Origin: Gemmobacter nectariphilus DSM 15620 | GTDB lineage: Bacteria > Pseudomonadota > Alphaproteobacteria > Rhodobacterales > Rhodobacteraceae | DNA length: 64,000 bases | Direction: 5' to 3' | Assembly: GCF_000429765.1 (NCBI RefSeq) | Contig: NZ_AUCM01000007.1 | Location: forward strand, 124,001 to 188,000 | Part shown: piece by piece, positions 34,795 to 43,676 of the stretch | How positions within the stretch are numbered: the stretch's first letter is position 1 | How the letters are laid out: every line of letters begins with the position of its first letter | Notes under the pieces: model-generated | The model's input: the letters and a program-made list of their open reading frames with translations, nothing else | The model's database searches: none | Told to the model about the DNA's origin: nothing | Translations under genes and position numbers: made by a program

Positions 34795-35794
34795 CCTCCA
34801 TCAGGCCAAGCAGACGCTGGATCGCCAGTTGCTGGAACTTCTGGCGCATGTTCTCGGCCGGATACATCGAGAAATCCTCGGTGAACATCTGCGCCTCGGC
34901 GCCCAGACGGCGGAACAGCACCTGATTGCCCTAGCGGTAGGCCCCATAGAACTGCCGGGCCTGCGCCTCGGAGGGGATATGGCTGAAGCTGCGGTCGTTG
35001 GTGGGAGCCAGACGTTCCATCAGCCAGGCCAGCCCTTCGGAATCGTAGCCGCCGCGCATCTGGTTGTAGCTTTGCATCAGGATCTGGTTGACCGCGTCAA
35101 AGCTGACGTACTGCTCGCGCACCATCTGGTAATCGCCAGCCTCGATCCCCAGAACCGCGCAGAACCGCGCCACCGAATTGAACTTTTCCGCCCGCGGCTG
35201 TTCGGGAAAGCGCACCAGCGTGATGCGGTCTGCCCCCAGCGCGTCGATCCAGTTTCCGATGGTGCGGTTGTAATCGTAATAGGGTGCCCCGCCGGGTTTT
35301 TGCGGGAACACCGCCTGTTCGGTGCCGCCCCCCAGCACCAGGCTGTAATACCGGCTGGACGCCAGCAGATCCTGGCGGCGGACAAAGACGATCACCCGCA
35401 GGTCATCAGTCAGTTCCGACAGCAGATCGACAATGCGCGCCACTTCCGAGGGCTGATAAAGCCGCGACAGATCCTCGGAGCTGATGACCCCCGGCCCGCC
35501 TGCGCCGCGTTCGGCATCGCGCAGCAGCCGCTCGCGCAGGGTGGCGCGATAGGCCTCCATGTCGGCGATCTCGGGGCCGATACCTGCCCCGGTCACGGCA
35601 ATGTCGCGCGATCCGGCCTCGAACCCATAGGCGGCCAGCAGCTTGTGATTGTGATGGCCAAGCGATCTGGGCAGCCACAGGCCGGCCCGGTCGGCCAGCG
35701 CCTCGCGGTTTGCATCCAGAAAGGCCTGAATCGACGTGGTGCCCGTCTTTTCCAGGCCGATATGCAGGTAAAGGGTAGACAGCTTGGTGCTCAT
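34795..35794 (-). pseudogene. Sulfotransferase-like protein 5, broken by in-frame TAG and IS66 insertion
   Basis: The frame from ATG 35794 reads LSTLYLHIGLEKTGTTSIQA, with a classical PAPS phosphate loop (EKTGTTS), then LRVIVFVRRQDLLASSRYYS, the second binding motif. At 34931-34933 it meets TAG after FYGAYR. Beyond it the frame continues coherently: GNQVLFRRLGAEAQMFTEDF, SMYPAENMRQKFQQLAIQRL, LGLME, then enters the IS66 end. Without the element it would end LMEARR at a TAG (about 32284-32286). So the gene suffered a nonsense change and an insertion near its 3' end. The first 287 residues are intact and include both cofactor motifs, so residual activity cannot be excluded. Confidence 0.82.
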
Positions 35795-35925
35795 ACGCCG
35801 GGAAGCTATCCTGTTCGATTATTGGTGTCCATAGATCAGGCCTGACGCGCCCGGATCATGGCCCGCGCGCTTGCCTTCGCGGTCAGGCCCTGCCAGAAAA
35901 GTCGGGATTTCAGACCGGAGCCCGC

Positions 35926-37290
35926 ATGATACCGTTAAGCTGTTTCAAGGCCTATGACATTCGTGGTCGTCTGGGGATCGACCTTGACCCCGAAATCGCC
36001 GCCCGTATCGGACATGCCTTTGCCCTGGGCCTTGGCGCGCGCCGCGTGGTGCTGGGGCGCGATGCCCGTGCCTCGAGTGCCGAACTGGCACAGGCGGTGG
36101 CGGCGGCGCTGGTCGCCGAAGGGGTCGAGGTGCTGGACCTTGGCCTGTCGGGCACCGAGGAGATGTATTTCGCCACCACGCATTTCGGCGCGGATGGCGG
36201 GATCTGCGTCACCGCCTCGCACAATCCGATGGACTGGAACGGCATGAAGATGGTGGGCCGCGGGTCCGCCCCGCTGGATCCGGCAACCGACATGGCCCGC
36301 ATCAAGGCCCTGGCCGAGGCTGGCGAAAAAGGCTCTGATCGGCCCGCAGGCACAGTTTCCGACATCAGCGCCGAGGCGCGGGCCGCCTATGTCGCGCGCG
36401 TGCTGTCCTTTGTCGACAGTGCCGCGCTGAAGCCGCTGACCATTGTCGTCAATGCGGGCAACGGGGCGGCGGGGCCGACCTTTGATGCCATCGCCGCCGC
36501 GCTGGAGACGCGCGAATCGCCGCTGCGGTTCATCCGGATGCACCACGAGCCGGATGGCAGCTTTCCGAACGGCATTCCCAACCCGCTGCTACCAGAAAAC
36601 CGCCCGGTCACGGCCAATGCGGTGCTGGCGGCCGGGGCCGATATGGGCGTGGCCTGGGATGGCGATTTCGACCGCTGCTTCTTCTTCGACCATCAGGGCG
36701 GGTTCATCGACGGCGAATATGTCGTCGGCCTCTTGGCCGAGGTGTTCCTGGCCAAGGAACCCGGCGCCACCATCATCCATGACCCCCGCATCATCTGGAA
36801 CACCCAGGATGTCGTGGGCCGCGCAGGGGGCCGCGCGGTGCAATCGCGCACCGGCCATGCCTTTGTCAAACAGGCAATGCGGGCGACCGGCGCCGTCTAT
36901 GGCGGGGAAATGAGCGCGCATCACTATTTCCGCGATTTCGTCGCCTGTGACAGCGGGATGATCCCCTGGCTTCTGGTGACCGAACTGGTCAGCCGCACGG
37001 GCCAGCCGCTGGCCGATCTGGTCGCGGCGCGGCAAGCGGCCTTTCCCTCGTCGGGCGAGATCAACTTTCATCTGGCCGATCCCAAGGCCGCAGTAGAGCG
37101 CGTGCGCGCCGCCTATGCCCCGCAAGCGCTGGACAGCGACACCATGGACGGTCTGGGCCTGTCGTTTGCCGACTGGCGGTTCAACCTGCGGGCCTCGAAC
37201 ACCGAACCCGTGCTGCGGCTGAATGTCGAAACCCGCGGCCAGCCGGTCGCCCCCCATGTGGCCGCCCTGCGCGCCCTGATCGAAGGATAA
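35926..37290 (+). CDS. manB: Phosphomannomutase/phosphoglucomutase (ManB/CpsG type)
   Basis: Interconverts mannose-6-phosphate and mannose-1-phosphate for GDP-mannose synthesis. The 454-residue protein has all four phosphohexomutase elements: the phosphoserine loop GGICVTASHNPMDWNGMK near residue 95, the metal loop DGDFDRC near 245, the sugar loop GGEMSAHHYFRDF near 325, and the phosphate-binding FNLRASNTEPVLRLN near 425. MIPLSCFKAYDIRG is a typical start for CpsG. manC follows after 4 bases, so the two form one operon. Confidence 0.93.
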   Translation: MIPLSCFKAYDIRGRLGIDLDPEIAARIGHAFALGLGARRVVLGRDARASSAELAQAVAAALVAEGVEVLDLGLSGTEEMYFATTHFGADGGICVTASHNPMDWNGMKMVGRGSAPLDPATDMARIKALAEAGEKGSDRPAGTVSDISAEARAAYVARVLSFVDSAALKPLTIVVNAGNGAAGPTFDAIAAALETRESPLRFIRMHHEPDGSFPNGIPNPLLPENRPVTANAVLAAGADMGVAWDGDFDRCFFFDHQGGFIDGEYVVGLLAEVFLAKEPGATIIHDPRIIWNTQDVVGRAGGRAVQSRTGHAFVKQAMRATGAVYGGEMSAHHYFRDFVACDSGMIPWLLVTELVSRTGQPLADLVAARQAAFPSSGEINFHLADPKAAVERVRAAYAPQALDSDTMDGLGLSFADWRFNLRASNTEPVLRLNVETRGQPVAPHVAALRALIEG

Positions 37291-37294
37291 TCCC

Positions 37295-38743
37295 ATGGCC
37301 CCGATCATCCATCCGGTCCTGTTGTGCGGCGGCTCGGGCACCCGGCTGTGGCCGCTGTCGCGCAAAAGCTATCCCAAGCAGTTCGCCCGGCTGACCGGCG
37401 AGGAAAGCCTGTTTCAGGCCTCGGCCCGGCGGCTGTCGGGACCGGGCTTTGCCGCGCCCATGGTGATGACGGGGGGCGATTTCCGCTTCATCGTCACCGA
37501 ACAGCTGGCCGGGGTGGAAATCGCCCCCGCCGCCGTGCTGATCGAGCCGGCCGCACGCAACACCGCCCCCGCGATCCTGGCCGCCGCCCTGGCGCTGGCG
37601 GCGCGCGATCCGGACGGGCTGATGCTGGTGGCGCCCTCCGATCATGTGATCCCCGATGCCGACCGCTTTCGCGCGGCGGTGCAGGCGGCGGCGGATGCGG
37701 CCCTGGAGGGCCGGATCGTCACCTTCGGCATCCGCCCGGACCGGCCGGAAACCGGCTATGGCTGGCTGGAGCTGACCACCGCCCCCGACGCCGATTTCGA
37801 CCCCAAGCCGCAGCCCTTGGTGCGCTTTGTCGAAAAGCCCGATGCGGCGACGGCGGCCGAGCTGCTGGCCTCGGGGCGGCATCTGTGGAATGCGGGGATT
37901 TTCCTCTTTTCGGTGCCCGCGATCCTGGCCGCCTTTGAAGCCCACGCCCCCGAAATGCTGGCCAGCGCCCGCGCCGCAGTGGATCAGGCGCAGACCGATC
38001 TGGGCTTTACCCGGCTGGCCTCGGCGCCCTGGGGCGCGCTGCCCGACATTTCCATCGACTATGCAGTGATGGAAAAGGCGCCGAACCTGTCGGTCCTGCC
38101 CTATGGCGGGGTCTGGTCCGATCTGGGCGGATGGGAGGCCGTGTGGCGCGAGATGGGCCCGGATGCCGCCGGCGTGGTGGCCCATGGCGCGGCCACCGCG
38201 ATCGACTGCACCGACACGCTGCTGCGCTCCGAGGCGGACAGTCTGCAACTGGTGGGCATCGGGCTGACGGATATCGTGGCCGTTGCCATGCCCGATGCCG
38301 TGCTGGTCGCCCACAAGGACCGCGCGCAGGATGTGAAGCTGGCGGTCGCCGCGCTGAAGAAACAGAGCGCCGCCCAGGCCGAGACCTTCCCCCGCGATCA
38401 CCGCCCCTGGGGCTGGTTCGAAAGCCTGGTGGTCGGCAACCGTTTTCAGGTGAAACGCATCGTGGTGCATCCGGGCGCCGCGCTGTCCTTGCAAAGCCAC
38501 CATCACCGGGCCGAACACTGGATCGTGGTCGAGGGCACCGCCCGCGTGACCGTCGACGGCGAGGCGCGGCTGGTGACGGAAAACCAGTCGGTCTACATCC
38601 CGCTGGGGGCCATCCACCGGATGGAAAACCCCGGCAAGGTGCCGATGGTGCTGATCGAGGTGCAGACCGGCAGTTACCTGGGCGAGGATGACATCATCCG
38701 CTATGAAGATGTCTATGCCCGGGGTCAGGGCGCCAAGGGATAA
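37295..38743 (+). CDS. manC: Mannose-1-phosphate guanylyltransferase / mannose-6-phosphate isomerase
   Basis: A 482-residue bifunctional enzyme. The N-terminal nucleotidyltransferase has LLCGGSGTRLWPLSRKSYPKQF near residue 10 and VEKPDAATAAELL near 180; the C-terminal cupin phosphomannose isomerase domain (about residues 370-475) has LSLQSHHHRAEHWIVVEGTA with metal-binding His residues. With manB it produces GDP-mannose from fructose-6-phosphate, possibly also a source of GDP-fucose-type sugars, though no such genes are seen here. A hairpin follows at 38754-38778. Confidence 0.94.
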   Translation: MAPIIHPVLLCGGSGTRLWPLSRKSYPKQFARLTGEESLFQASARRLSGPGFAAPMVMTGGDFRFIVTEQLAGVEIAPAAVLIEPAARNTAPAILAAALALAARDPDGLMLVAPSDHVIPDADRFRAAVQAAADAALEGRIVTFGIRPDRPETGYGWLELTTAPDADFDPKPQPLVRFVEKPDAATAAELLASGRHLWNAGIFLFSVPAILAAFEAHAPEMLASARAAVDQAQTDLGFTRLASAPWGALPDISIDYAVMEKAPNLSVLPYGGVWSDLGGWEAVWREMGPDAAGVVAHGAATAIDCTDTLLRSEADSLQLVGIGLTDIVAVAMPDAVLVAHKDRAQDVKLAVAALKKQSAAQAETFPRDHRPWGWFESLVVGNRFQVKRIVVHPGAALSLQSHHHRAEHWIVVEGTARVTVDGEARLVTENQSVYIPLGAIHRMENPGKVPMVLIEVQTGSYLGEDDIIRYEDVYARGQGAKG

Positions 38744-38753
38744 GCCGGGACCT

Positions 38754-38778
38754 GGCAGACGCCCGTTGGACGTCTGCC
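38754..38778 (+). terminator. Hairpin after manC
   Basis: An 8-bp perfect stem, GGCAGACG (38754-38761) with CGTCTGCC (38771-38778), loop of 9 bases, 11 bases after the manC stop. No U-rich tail, so efficiency is uncertain. Confidence 0.5.
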
Positions 38779-38961
38779 CTGGCGAACGGGCGGCCCGGGG
38801 CCTTTGCGTTCCCAGGCGATCGCCCCGCCAAGGCCGGGCGATGGCATAAAACAGGCTCTGTTCGGCCTGTCGTGACATTTGCAGTGGCCCGGTGACGCCT
38901 GGCCGAAATGCGCCGCGCACGGCACAGGGCCGCGCGCGGACAATAGGTGCATCGCCTGGTG

Positions 38962-40422
38962 TCAGGTGAAGATGAAGCTGTCCACCGCCCCGAACCCGGT
39001 CAGCAGGCCGGCCTGGTCAAAGGCAATGCCGCCGATGGTTTCCAGGCTGTGGCGCACCTCGGTATCAAAGCTCTTCTCTTCCTGCACGATGAACGAGGCA
39101 GTCGCCGCAGTGCCATCATCGACCAGGCTGGTCAGACGCAGAACCGCCGGCTCAAGCCCGTTGGTCGTGTTCATCGCCGCCGAGATCAGCGGATCAAGTC
39201 CCAGAGCCGCATCAAAGGTCTGCGTTCCGGGAAGCTGGTTGGCCGTGGTCCGGAAAGCCTGTGCCACCAGCCCGTCCCAGTCGATCACACCATCGGCATC
39301 GGCCGCGTCGATGGCGAACCAGCCAAGGATCTCGTCGGCGCTGTGGAAGTGGTCATTCGCCTCCTGCTCTTGCAGCGCGAACTGGAACCCGGTTTTCGTG
39401 ACATTGCGCACACGCGCAATCGCCCAGTCGGGGTCGTTGTCGGTCTGCAGCTGAACCACGACGATCGGGGCTTCCTCGAAGGCCTGTTCAAAGTTGACCG
39501 TGAAGAAGCGTTCCGTCACGCCAGCGGGAATGAAGGTGGTTCCGACCTCGATCTTGCTGCCATCGGCCAGGCTCCACGACCCTTCCTCGAAGGTCATCAG
39601 GCCAAAGTCTTCGCGCGCATGAGACCCGTCGTAGAAATCGGGCTCCTCGACCCGCAACTCCACTCCGGTCGACGTCACCGAAGAAATGGTGACAGAGGCC
39701 GGTTCACTGCCGTTTCTGGTCAGCGGCGTGGCAAAGGCGACCGCCTTGTTGAACACCTGCCCGTCCTGATAGGATACTGTTTGCACATTCTCTTTGACAC
39801 CCGTGACCTGCTGCACCGCGCCGATCGTCTCGATCGCGGCGTATTCGATCTCCATGTACATGTCGTAGTACTTGGCCGAATCCGAGCGATCGCCTTTCAG
39901 ATAGATGGCGGTATCGAAGAAGTCCTGCGTCAGGGTCATGCCGTTCGGGGTCACGGCCGACAGGATCGGGCCGGTCGGCATTGCATCACCAGCCGCCAGC
40001 AGCGTCCCGCTGCCATCGTCGACATTCAGCCAGCCTGCGTCGATCACCCCGTCGCCGTTCGCATCCAGACGGGTGGGGTCAACCAGCATCCAGCCATCGC
40101 TGTGCTGCAAGGGCGAGGTTCCGTTCCAGTCCAGCAGGTTGATCGTGGTCAGGACCCGCTCGCCGGTTTCGTACTTGATGTTGTCGCGCTGATAGGGCGG
40201 CTCGCTGTTCTCGTTCAGCGGAATTTCCAGACCCGGCAGATCCTGGCCGAACTTGTTGGCCGTGATGCGCCAGCGCGGGCCGGACACCAGCTGATCCTCG
40301 GTATAGCCGGCCGCCGCCGCATCCTCGGGGGTGCGGAAGCTTTCGAAGACCTGCTTGAAGGGATCGTCGGCGAACTTGTCATAGGACCATTCGAAGGGTT
40401 CGCGGTTGACGGTGTATACCAT
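38962..40422 (-). pseudogene. Large calcium-loop surface protein, C-terminal part (after frameshift)
   Basis: 486 residues in the frame that continues the protein starting at 41873. It begins near VNREPFEWSYDKFADDPFKQ and ends GFGAVDSFIFT. It contains an EF-hand-like loop (DANGDGVIDAG) and two copies of a beta motif similar to H-type-lectin-like repeats of surface proteins: VAFATPLTRNGSEPASVTIS...VELRVEEPDFYDGSHARED, and FEEAPIVVVQLQTDNDPDWA...FQFALQEQEANDHFHSADE. I know no named family for the whole. The ATG at 40422 has no convincing ribosome site and lies at the frameshift, so independent translation is doubtful. Probably a secreted adhesin; the C-terminal end resembles type I secretion signals. 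Confidence 0.65.
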
Positions 40423-41873
40423 TCATTGGTATAGCCCGCCGCCAGATCCGCCGTCTCGAACGACAGACCCGCAGCCGCGGCCTTGTCGGCCAGCGAGAAG
40501 TCGCGCAGCACCGTCCCGATCAGATTGCCCGAGGCATCCTTGTTGCGAAAGCCCACGACATTGCCATCGGGGTCGGCGACGGCCACATCCCCGGCCCGGG
40601 CAACCAGGTCGATTGCGCCCGTGTCGGTCAGCCGGAAATAGCTGGGCAGGAATTCACCCGACCCGGCATAGCTGTCCAGCGGCGAGACCCACAGGGTATT
40701 CGTCGCATCCTCGGGGTCGATCACGACATAATACGACGGCTGCCGGCCGGTCGCAGCCTCGTTTTCGTAATCCTCGGGGCGGATCTGGTCATTGGGGTTG
40801 TTGGTGATGTCATGGTCCACCACCAGAACGGCCCGGTGGATATAGAACCCTTTCGATCCGTTCTCGAGCGAATCCGCGACGCCATTGTCGTCGTCGTCCC
40901 GCGTCCATTCCTCGGGCAGGTCCATCTTGATATCCATGCGGATATCGTTCGGCTTCTTGACCGCCTCGCCCCAGCGATAGAGAAGCTTGCCATCATCCTT
41001 CAACGTCACCGAATAATCATCGCTATACGCGATGTTGTAGGTGACGGTCGCTTCGTTCGGCTCCAGCAGGTCGACGATGTCGATCTTGGTGCCATAGCCG
41101 TTCAGGAACTTGTCCATCATGTCGATGGAGCCATCGTTCCCAAGGTCGACGGCGCCCACATCGATCAGCTCGGTCGTGCCGTCGCCATCGGTATCAAAGC
41201 TGATGGTCTGGGTCGTGATCCGATAGGTGTCCAGCGTGCCATCGCGGTCAAAGTCGATGTCGGCCAGCACCTGATCGGGGTTGCCGACATTGTCCGATGC
41301 CGCCTGAAGCGCCTGCACCAGCTCTGTCACCCATTTCTGGTACAGCGGGCCGGTCACAAGCGCGCCGCCCGGTCCGGTCGGGGTGCGGTCCAGCATGCGC
41401 AGGTCATCGTCCAGCGGGGCGACGGCATCGGGGTCGTCGGGGAAACGCTGGTCCGACAGGACGTTCTGCATCACCGAGTAATGTTCGGAATCCGCCTTCA
41501 CCATGTCGCCGCCGACACCCAGCGCCCAGGTGCCCAGCCGCCCGCCGGATTTGAAGACATCCGTCTCGGCATTGTTCATCGCCAGGCCAAGGATCGTGGT
41601 CCCGTCGATCGGATCATAGATGTTGCCGGCAAAGCCCTCGGCATAATCGCCGTCCAGCACCTTGGCCTCGGCGCCAAGGAAGTCCTTGACGTAAAATCCG
41701 AATTCGGAATCGATCCCGTAAAGGATGTTGCCATCCTTGTCGGTCATCGTCGGCATGACCGTTCCGGTCAGATCGACGATGCTGGGCAGGTCGGTGAACT
41801 TCAGCCCGCTGAACGTGCCTGTCAGATCGTCAAGGCTGAAAATATGCGTTGCCGACGTGAAACGTATTGTCAT
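40215..41873 (-). pseudogene. Large calcium-loop surface protein, N-terminal part (frameshifted near 40420)
   Basis: Starts ATG 41873 with GGAGGAGCGAGG just upstream. About 480 residues are coherent, beta-rich and acidic, with calcium-loop motifs DFDRDGTLDTYRI, DTDGDGTTELIDV and DPDGNVVGF, and no signal peptide (type I-like). After AAGYTNE the frame turns into low-complexity Pro/Ser/Arg sequence, whereas the neighbouring frame continues with MVYTVNREPFEW. Inserting one base within GAATGG (GAAATGG) joins them as GYTNE-MVYTVNRE, giving a protein of about 970 residues. Only codons down to about 40420 are likely meaningful. I cannot tell whether the base loss is biological or an assembly error. 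Confidence 0.68.
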
Positions 41874-41921
41874 TCCTCGCTCCTCCGCTTGGGGTCAATG
41901 ATTACGATGGTTGAGAACAGC

Positions 41922-41942
41922 GACCGGATCGGCGATCCGGTC
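41922..41942. promoter_or_regulatory. Perfect inverted repeat in the leader of the large surface protein gene
   Basis: GACCGGATC-GGC-GATCCGGTC: 9-bp perfect arms with a 3-base centre, about 50 bases before the ATG at 41873. It could be a regulator-binding operator or a transcript hairpin in the leader; sequence alone cannot decide. Confidence 0.45.
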
Positions 41943-42195
41943 CAAGAATCATGTGCACATATCTAATTGTTAGCATGTTTAGACCACGTCATAGACGCAA
42001 TCCTGCCACTTTTTCGACACATTTATAGTTCGCGGCGGGCCTCGCCGGTCTTTGAGGCAAATCAAATTTGACAAGCCTCGGAAATCTTTTTCACAGCAAA
42101 AACGCCCCGCCAGGCCGATGCACCTGGCGGTCAGGGGGCTGCAAAGGGGAAAGGGGGTCCGGCCAGGCCACCGGGCCAAGGGCCCCGGCGCGCCG

Positions 42196-42224
42196 GCCTG
42201 CCCGCCCTTGTGCGGCGGGCAGGC
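42196..42224 (-). terminator. Strong hairpin after the 42-43.6 kb RTX gene
   Basis: An 11-bp perfect stem, GCCTGCCCGCC (42196-42206) with GGCGGGCAGGC (42214-42224), 7-base loop, 12 bases beyond the minus-strand stop at 42237. No T tract. Confidence 0.6.
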
Positions 42225-42236
42225 GGCCAGAACGTG

Positions 42237-43598
42237 TCAGATCACCACGATACTGTCGGCCAGCCCGTCCAGCGTCGGCACATCGACCAGCACGATCACG
42301 GTGCCGCCATTGCCGAAATCCAGCATGGCATGACCATCGGGTGTGATCCGGCCGAACAGGGTCACAATCTCCAAGGGGCGCAAGATGCCATGCTCGGACA
42401 TCCAGTTGCTGGAGGCCAATGCGATCACATCGCCTTCGGAGGCATCGAAATCCTCGATCCGGTTCACTTCCTTGTTGCGCCAGAATTCGAACCGGTCGGC
42501 CCCTGCCCCGCCCCAAAGCGTGTCAAAGCCGTCGCCGGCATACAGCGTGTCATTGCCGGCCCCGCCATAGGCCCTGTCATTGCCAGCCCCCATGCCCAGG
42601 TAATCGTCGCCGTCATTGCCATAAAGCGTATCGTTCCCGGTCCCGCCGTTCAGCGCATCCCGCCCGGCGCCGCCATACAGCAGATCGCGGCCGGCATCGC
42701 CAAGGGTCGCGCCCGGCACATCGGCCGCATAGAGGGTATCGTCGCCAGCGCCGCCGATCAGCCGCAGCACCTCTCCGCCGCGACCGTCGATCAGGTCATC
42801 GCCGGCCCCGCCATCCAGCCAGCCACGCCCGCCAGCCCCGATCAGCGTATCGTTGCCGCTGCCGCCATAGGCATAATCGCGCGGATAGGGCCACAGGTAA
42901 GCCCCGGTCGGCCCGATCTCGATCAGGTCATCGCCATCGCCGCCAAAGAGCCTGTCCGCACCGTTGCCGCCCGACAGCGTATCATTGCCCCATTCGCCAT
43001 ACAGGGTATCGTCGCCTCCGCTGCCTTCAAGCAGGTCATCGCCCGGCCCCCCATACAGCGTATCGCTGCCCCAGCCGCCGAACAGCACATCATGGCCGGC
43101 GCTGCCGACCAGCAGATCCGGCCCCTTGCCAGCATCCAGCGTGTCATCGCCGAACAGACCATAGAGCGAATCCGGCCCGTCGGTGCCCAGCAGGCTGTCA
43201 TCGCCCAGGGTTCCATCGACCGGCAGGGTGCTGGCCAGCGTCAGGCGATAGGGGGTCAGGCCGGCAGCATTGAGCACCGCCACATACCAGATGCCGGGAT
43301 CGAGCGAGATCGGGATCTGTTCGGGGTCGGTTCCAAGGGTGGTGCGCAGGGCCACCGTCTGGCCCTGGGCGTTGCCAACCAGCAGGTCCGCATTGCGATC
43401 CAGCCCGTCAAGCGTGGCCAAAAGGCCGGTACGCTCGGTCAGTTCCAGCCGAAAGACATCGCTATGATCGGTCCAGGGTCCGACATGGCCGGTGATGACC
43501 GCATCCGCCGGCACGGGGGTGGCATATCCATGCAGAAAGCTGACCCATACTCCTTTGAAATCGCCATCGCCTTCGTCAATGTAAACGGGATCGGGCAT
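42237..43598 (-). CDS. RTX calcium-binding protein with PPC-like N-terminus
   Basis: 453 residues. Residues 1-130 are non-repetitive; SDVFRLELTERTGLLATLDG through GIWYVAVLNAAGLTPYRLTL resembles the bacterial pre-peptidase C-terminal (PPC) domain. Residues 135-360 are RTX nonapeptides ([31 protein letters not shown]). The final 90 or so residues (GGAGADRFEFWRNKEVNRIE, DFDASEGDVIALASS ... LDGLADSIVVI) closely match those of the CAP-RTX protein at 55.2-56.9 kb, so they may be the type I secretion signal. Start at ATG 43598 (MPDPVYIDEGDG) with AAAGG upstream; an ATG at 43631 would add 11 residues. Confidence 0.82.
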   Translation of the reverse strand: MPDPVYIDEGDGDFKGVWVSFLHGYATPVPADAVITGHVGPWTDHSDVFRLELTERTGLLATLDGLDRNADLLVGNAQGQTVALRTTLGTDPEQIPISLDPGIWYVAVLNAAGLTPYRLTLASTLPVDGTLGDDSLLGTDGPDSLYGLFGDDTLDAGKGPDLLVGSAGHDVLFGGWGSDTLYGGPGDDLLEGSGGDDTLYGEWGNDTLSGGNGADRLFGGDGDDLIEIGPTGAYLWPYPRDYAYGGSGNDTLIGAGGRGWLDGGAGDDLIDGRGGEVLRLIGGAGDDTLYAADVPGATLGDAGRDLLYGGAGRDALNGGTGNDTLYGNDGDDYLGMGAGNDRAYGGAGNDTLYAGDGFDTLWGGAGADRFEFWRNKEVNRIEDFDASEGDVIALASSNWMSEHGILRPLEIVTLFGRITPDGHAMLDFGNGGTVIVLVDVPTLDGLADSIVVI

Positions 43599-43646
43599 GT
43601 GAAAACCTTTCAGTCCTGGGACAATATGCAAACGTCATATGGCCCA

Positions 43647-43676
43647 AGCCTAGTTGCCCGCAGGGGTCCCGGTCAA
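43647..43676 (-). promoter_or_regulatory. Candidate promoter of the 42.2-43.6 kb RTX gene
   Basis: On the minus strand TTGACC (43676-43671) is followed after 18 bases by TAGGCT (43652-43647), about 50 bases before the ATG at 43598. It overlaps the end of the upstream glycosyltransferase gene, so the RTX gene may be separately transcribed. Confidence 0.3.

Larger units (their letters stand above)
32295..34802. repeat. 8-bp target-site duplication flanking the IS66 element
   Basis: CCTCCATC occurs directly outside both ends of the element, at 32295-32302 and 34795-34802. Eight-base duplications are the rule for IS66. Removing the element and one copy restores the 3' end of the sulfotransferase reading frame (LMEARR then TAG). 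Confidence 0.9.
41874..42236. other. AT-rich intergenic region upstream of the large surface protein gene
   Basis: 363 bases, AT-rich at 41950-42110 in an otherwise GC-rich window. It contains the inverted repeat 41922-41942, the 5' leader of the minus-strand gene at 41873, and the hairpin 42196-42224 after the next RTX gene. No reading frame with recognisable homology is seen. Confidence 0.55.

Noticed and set aside
38962-40422. A separate gene starting at ATG 40422
   Set aside because: The ATG lies exactly where the upstream frame breaks, has no ribosome site, and the two parts form one continuous protein if one base is restored.
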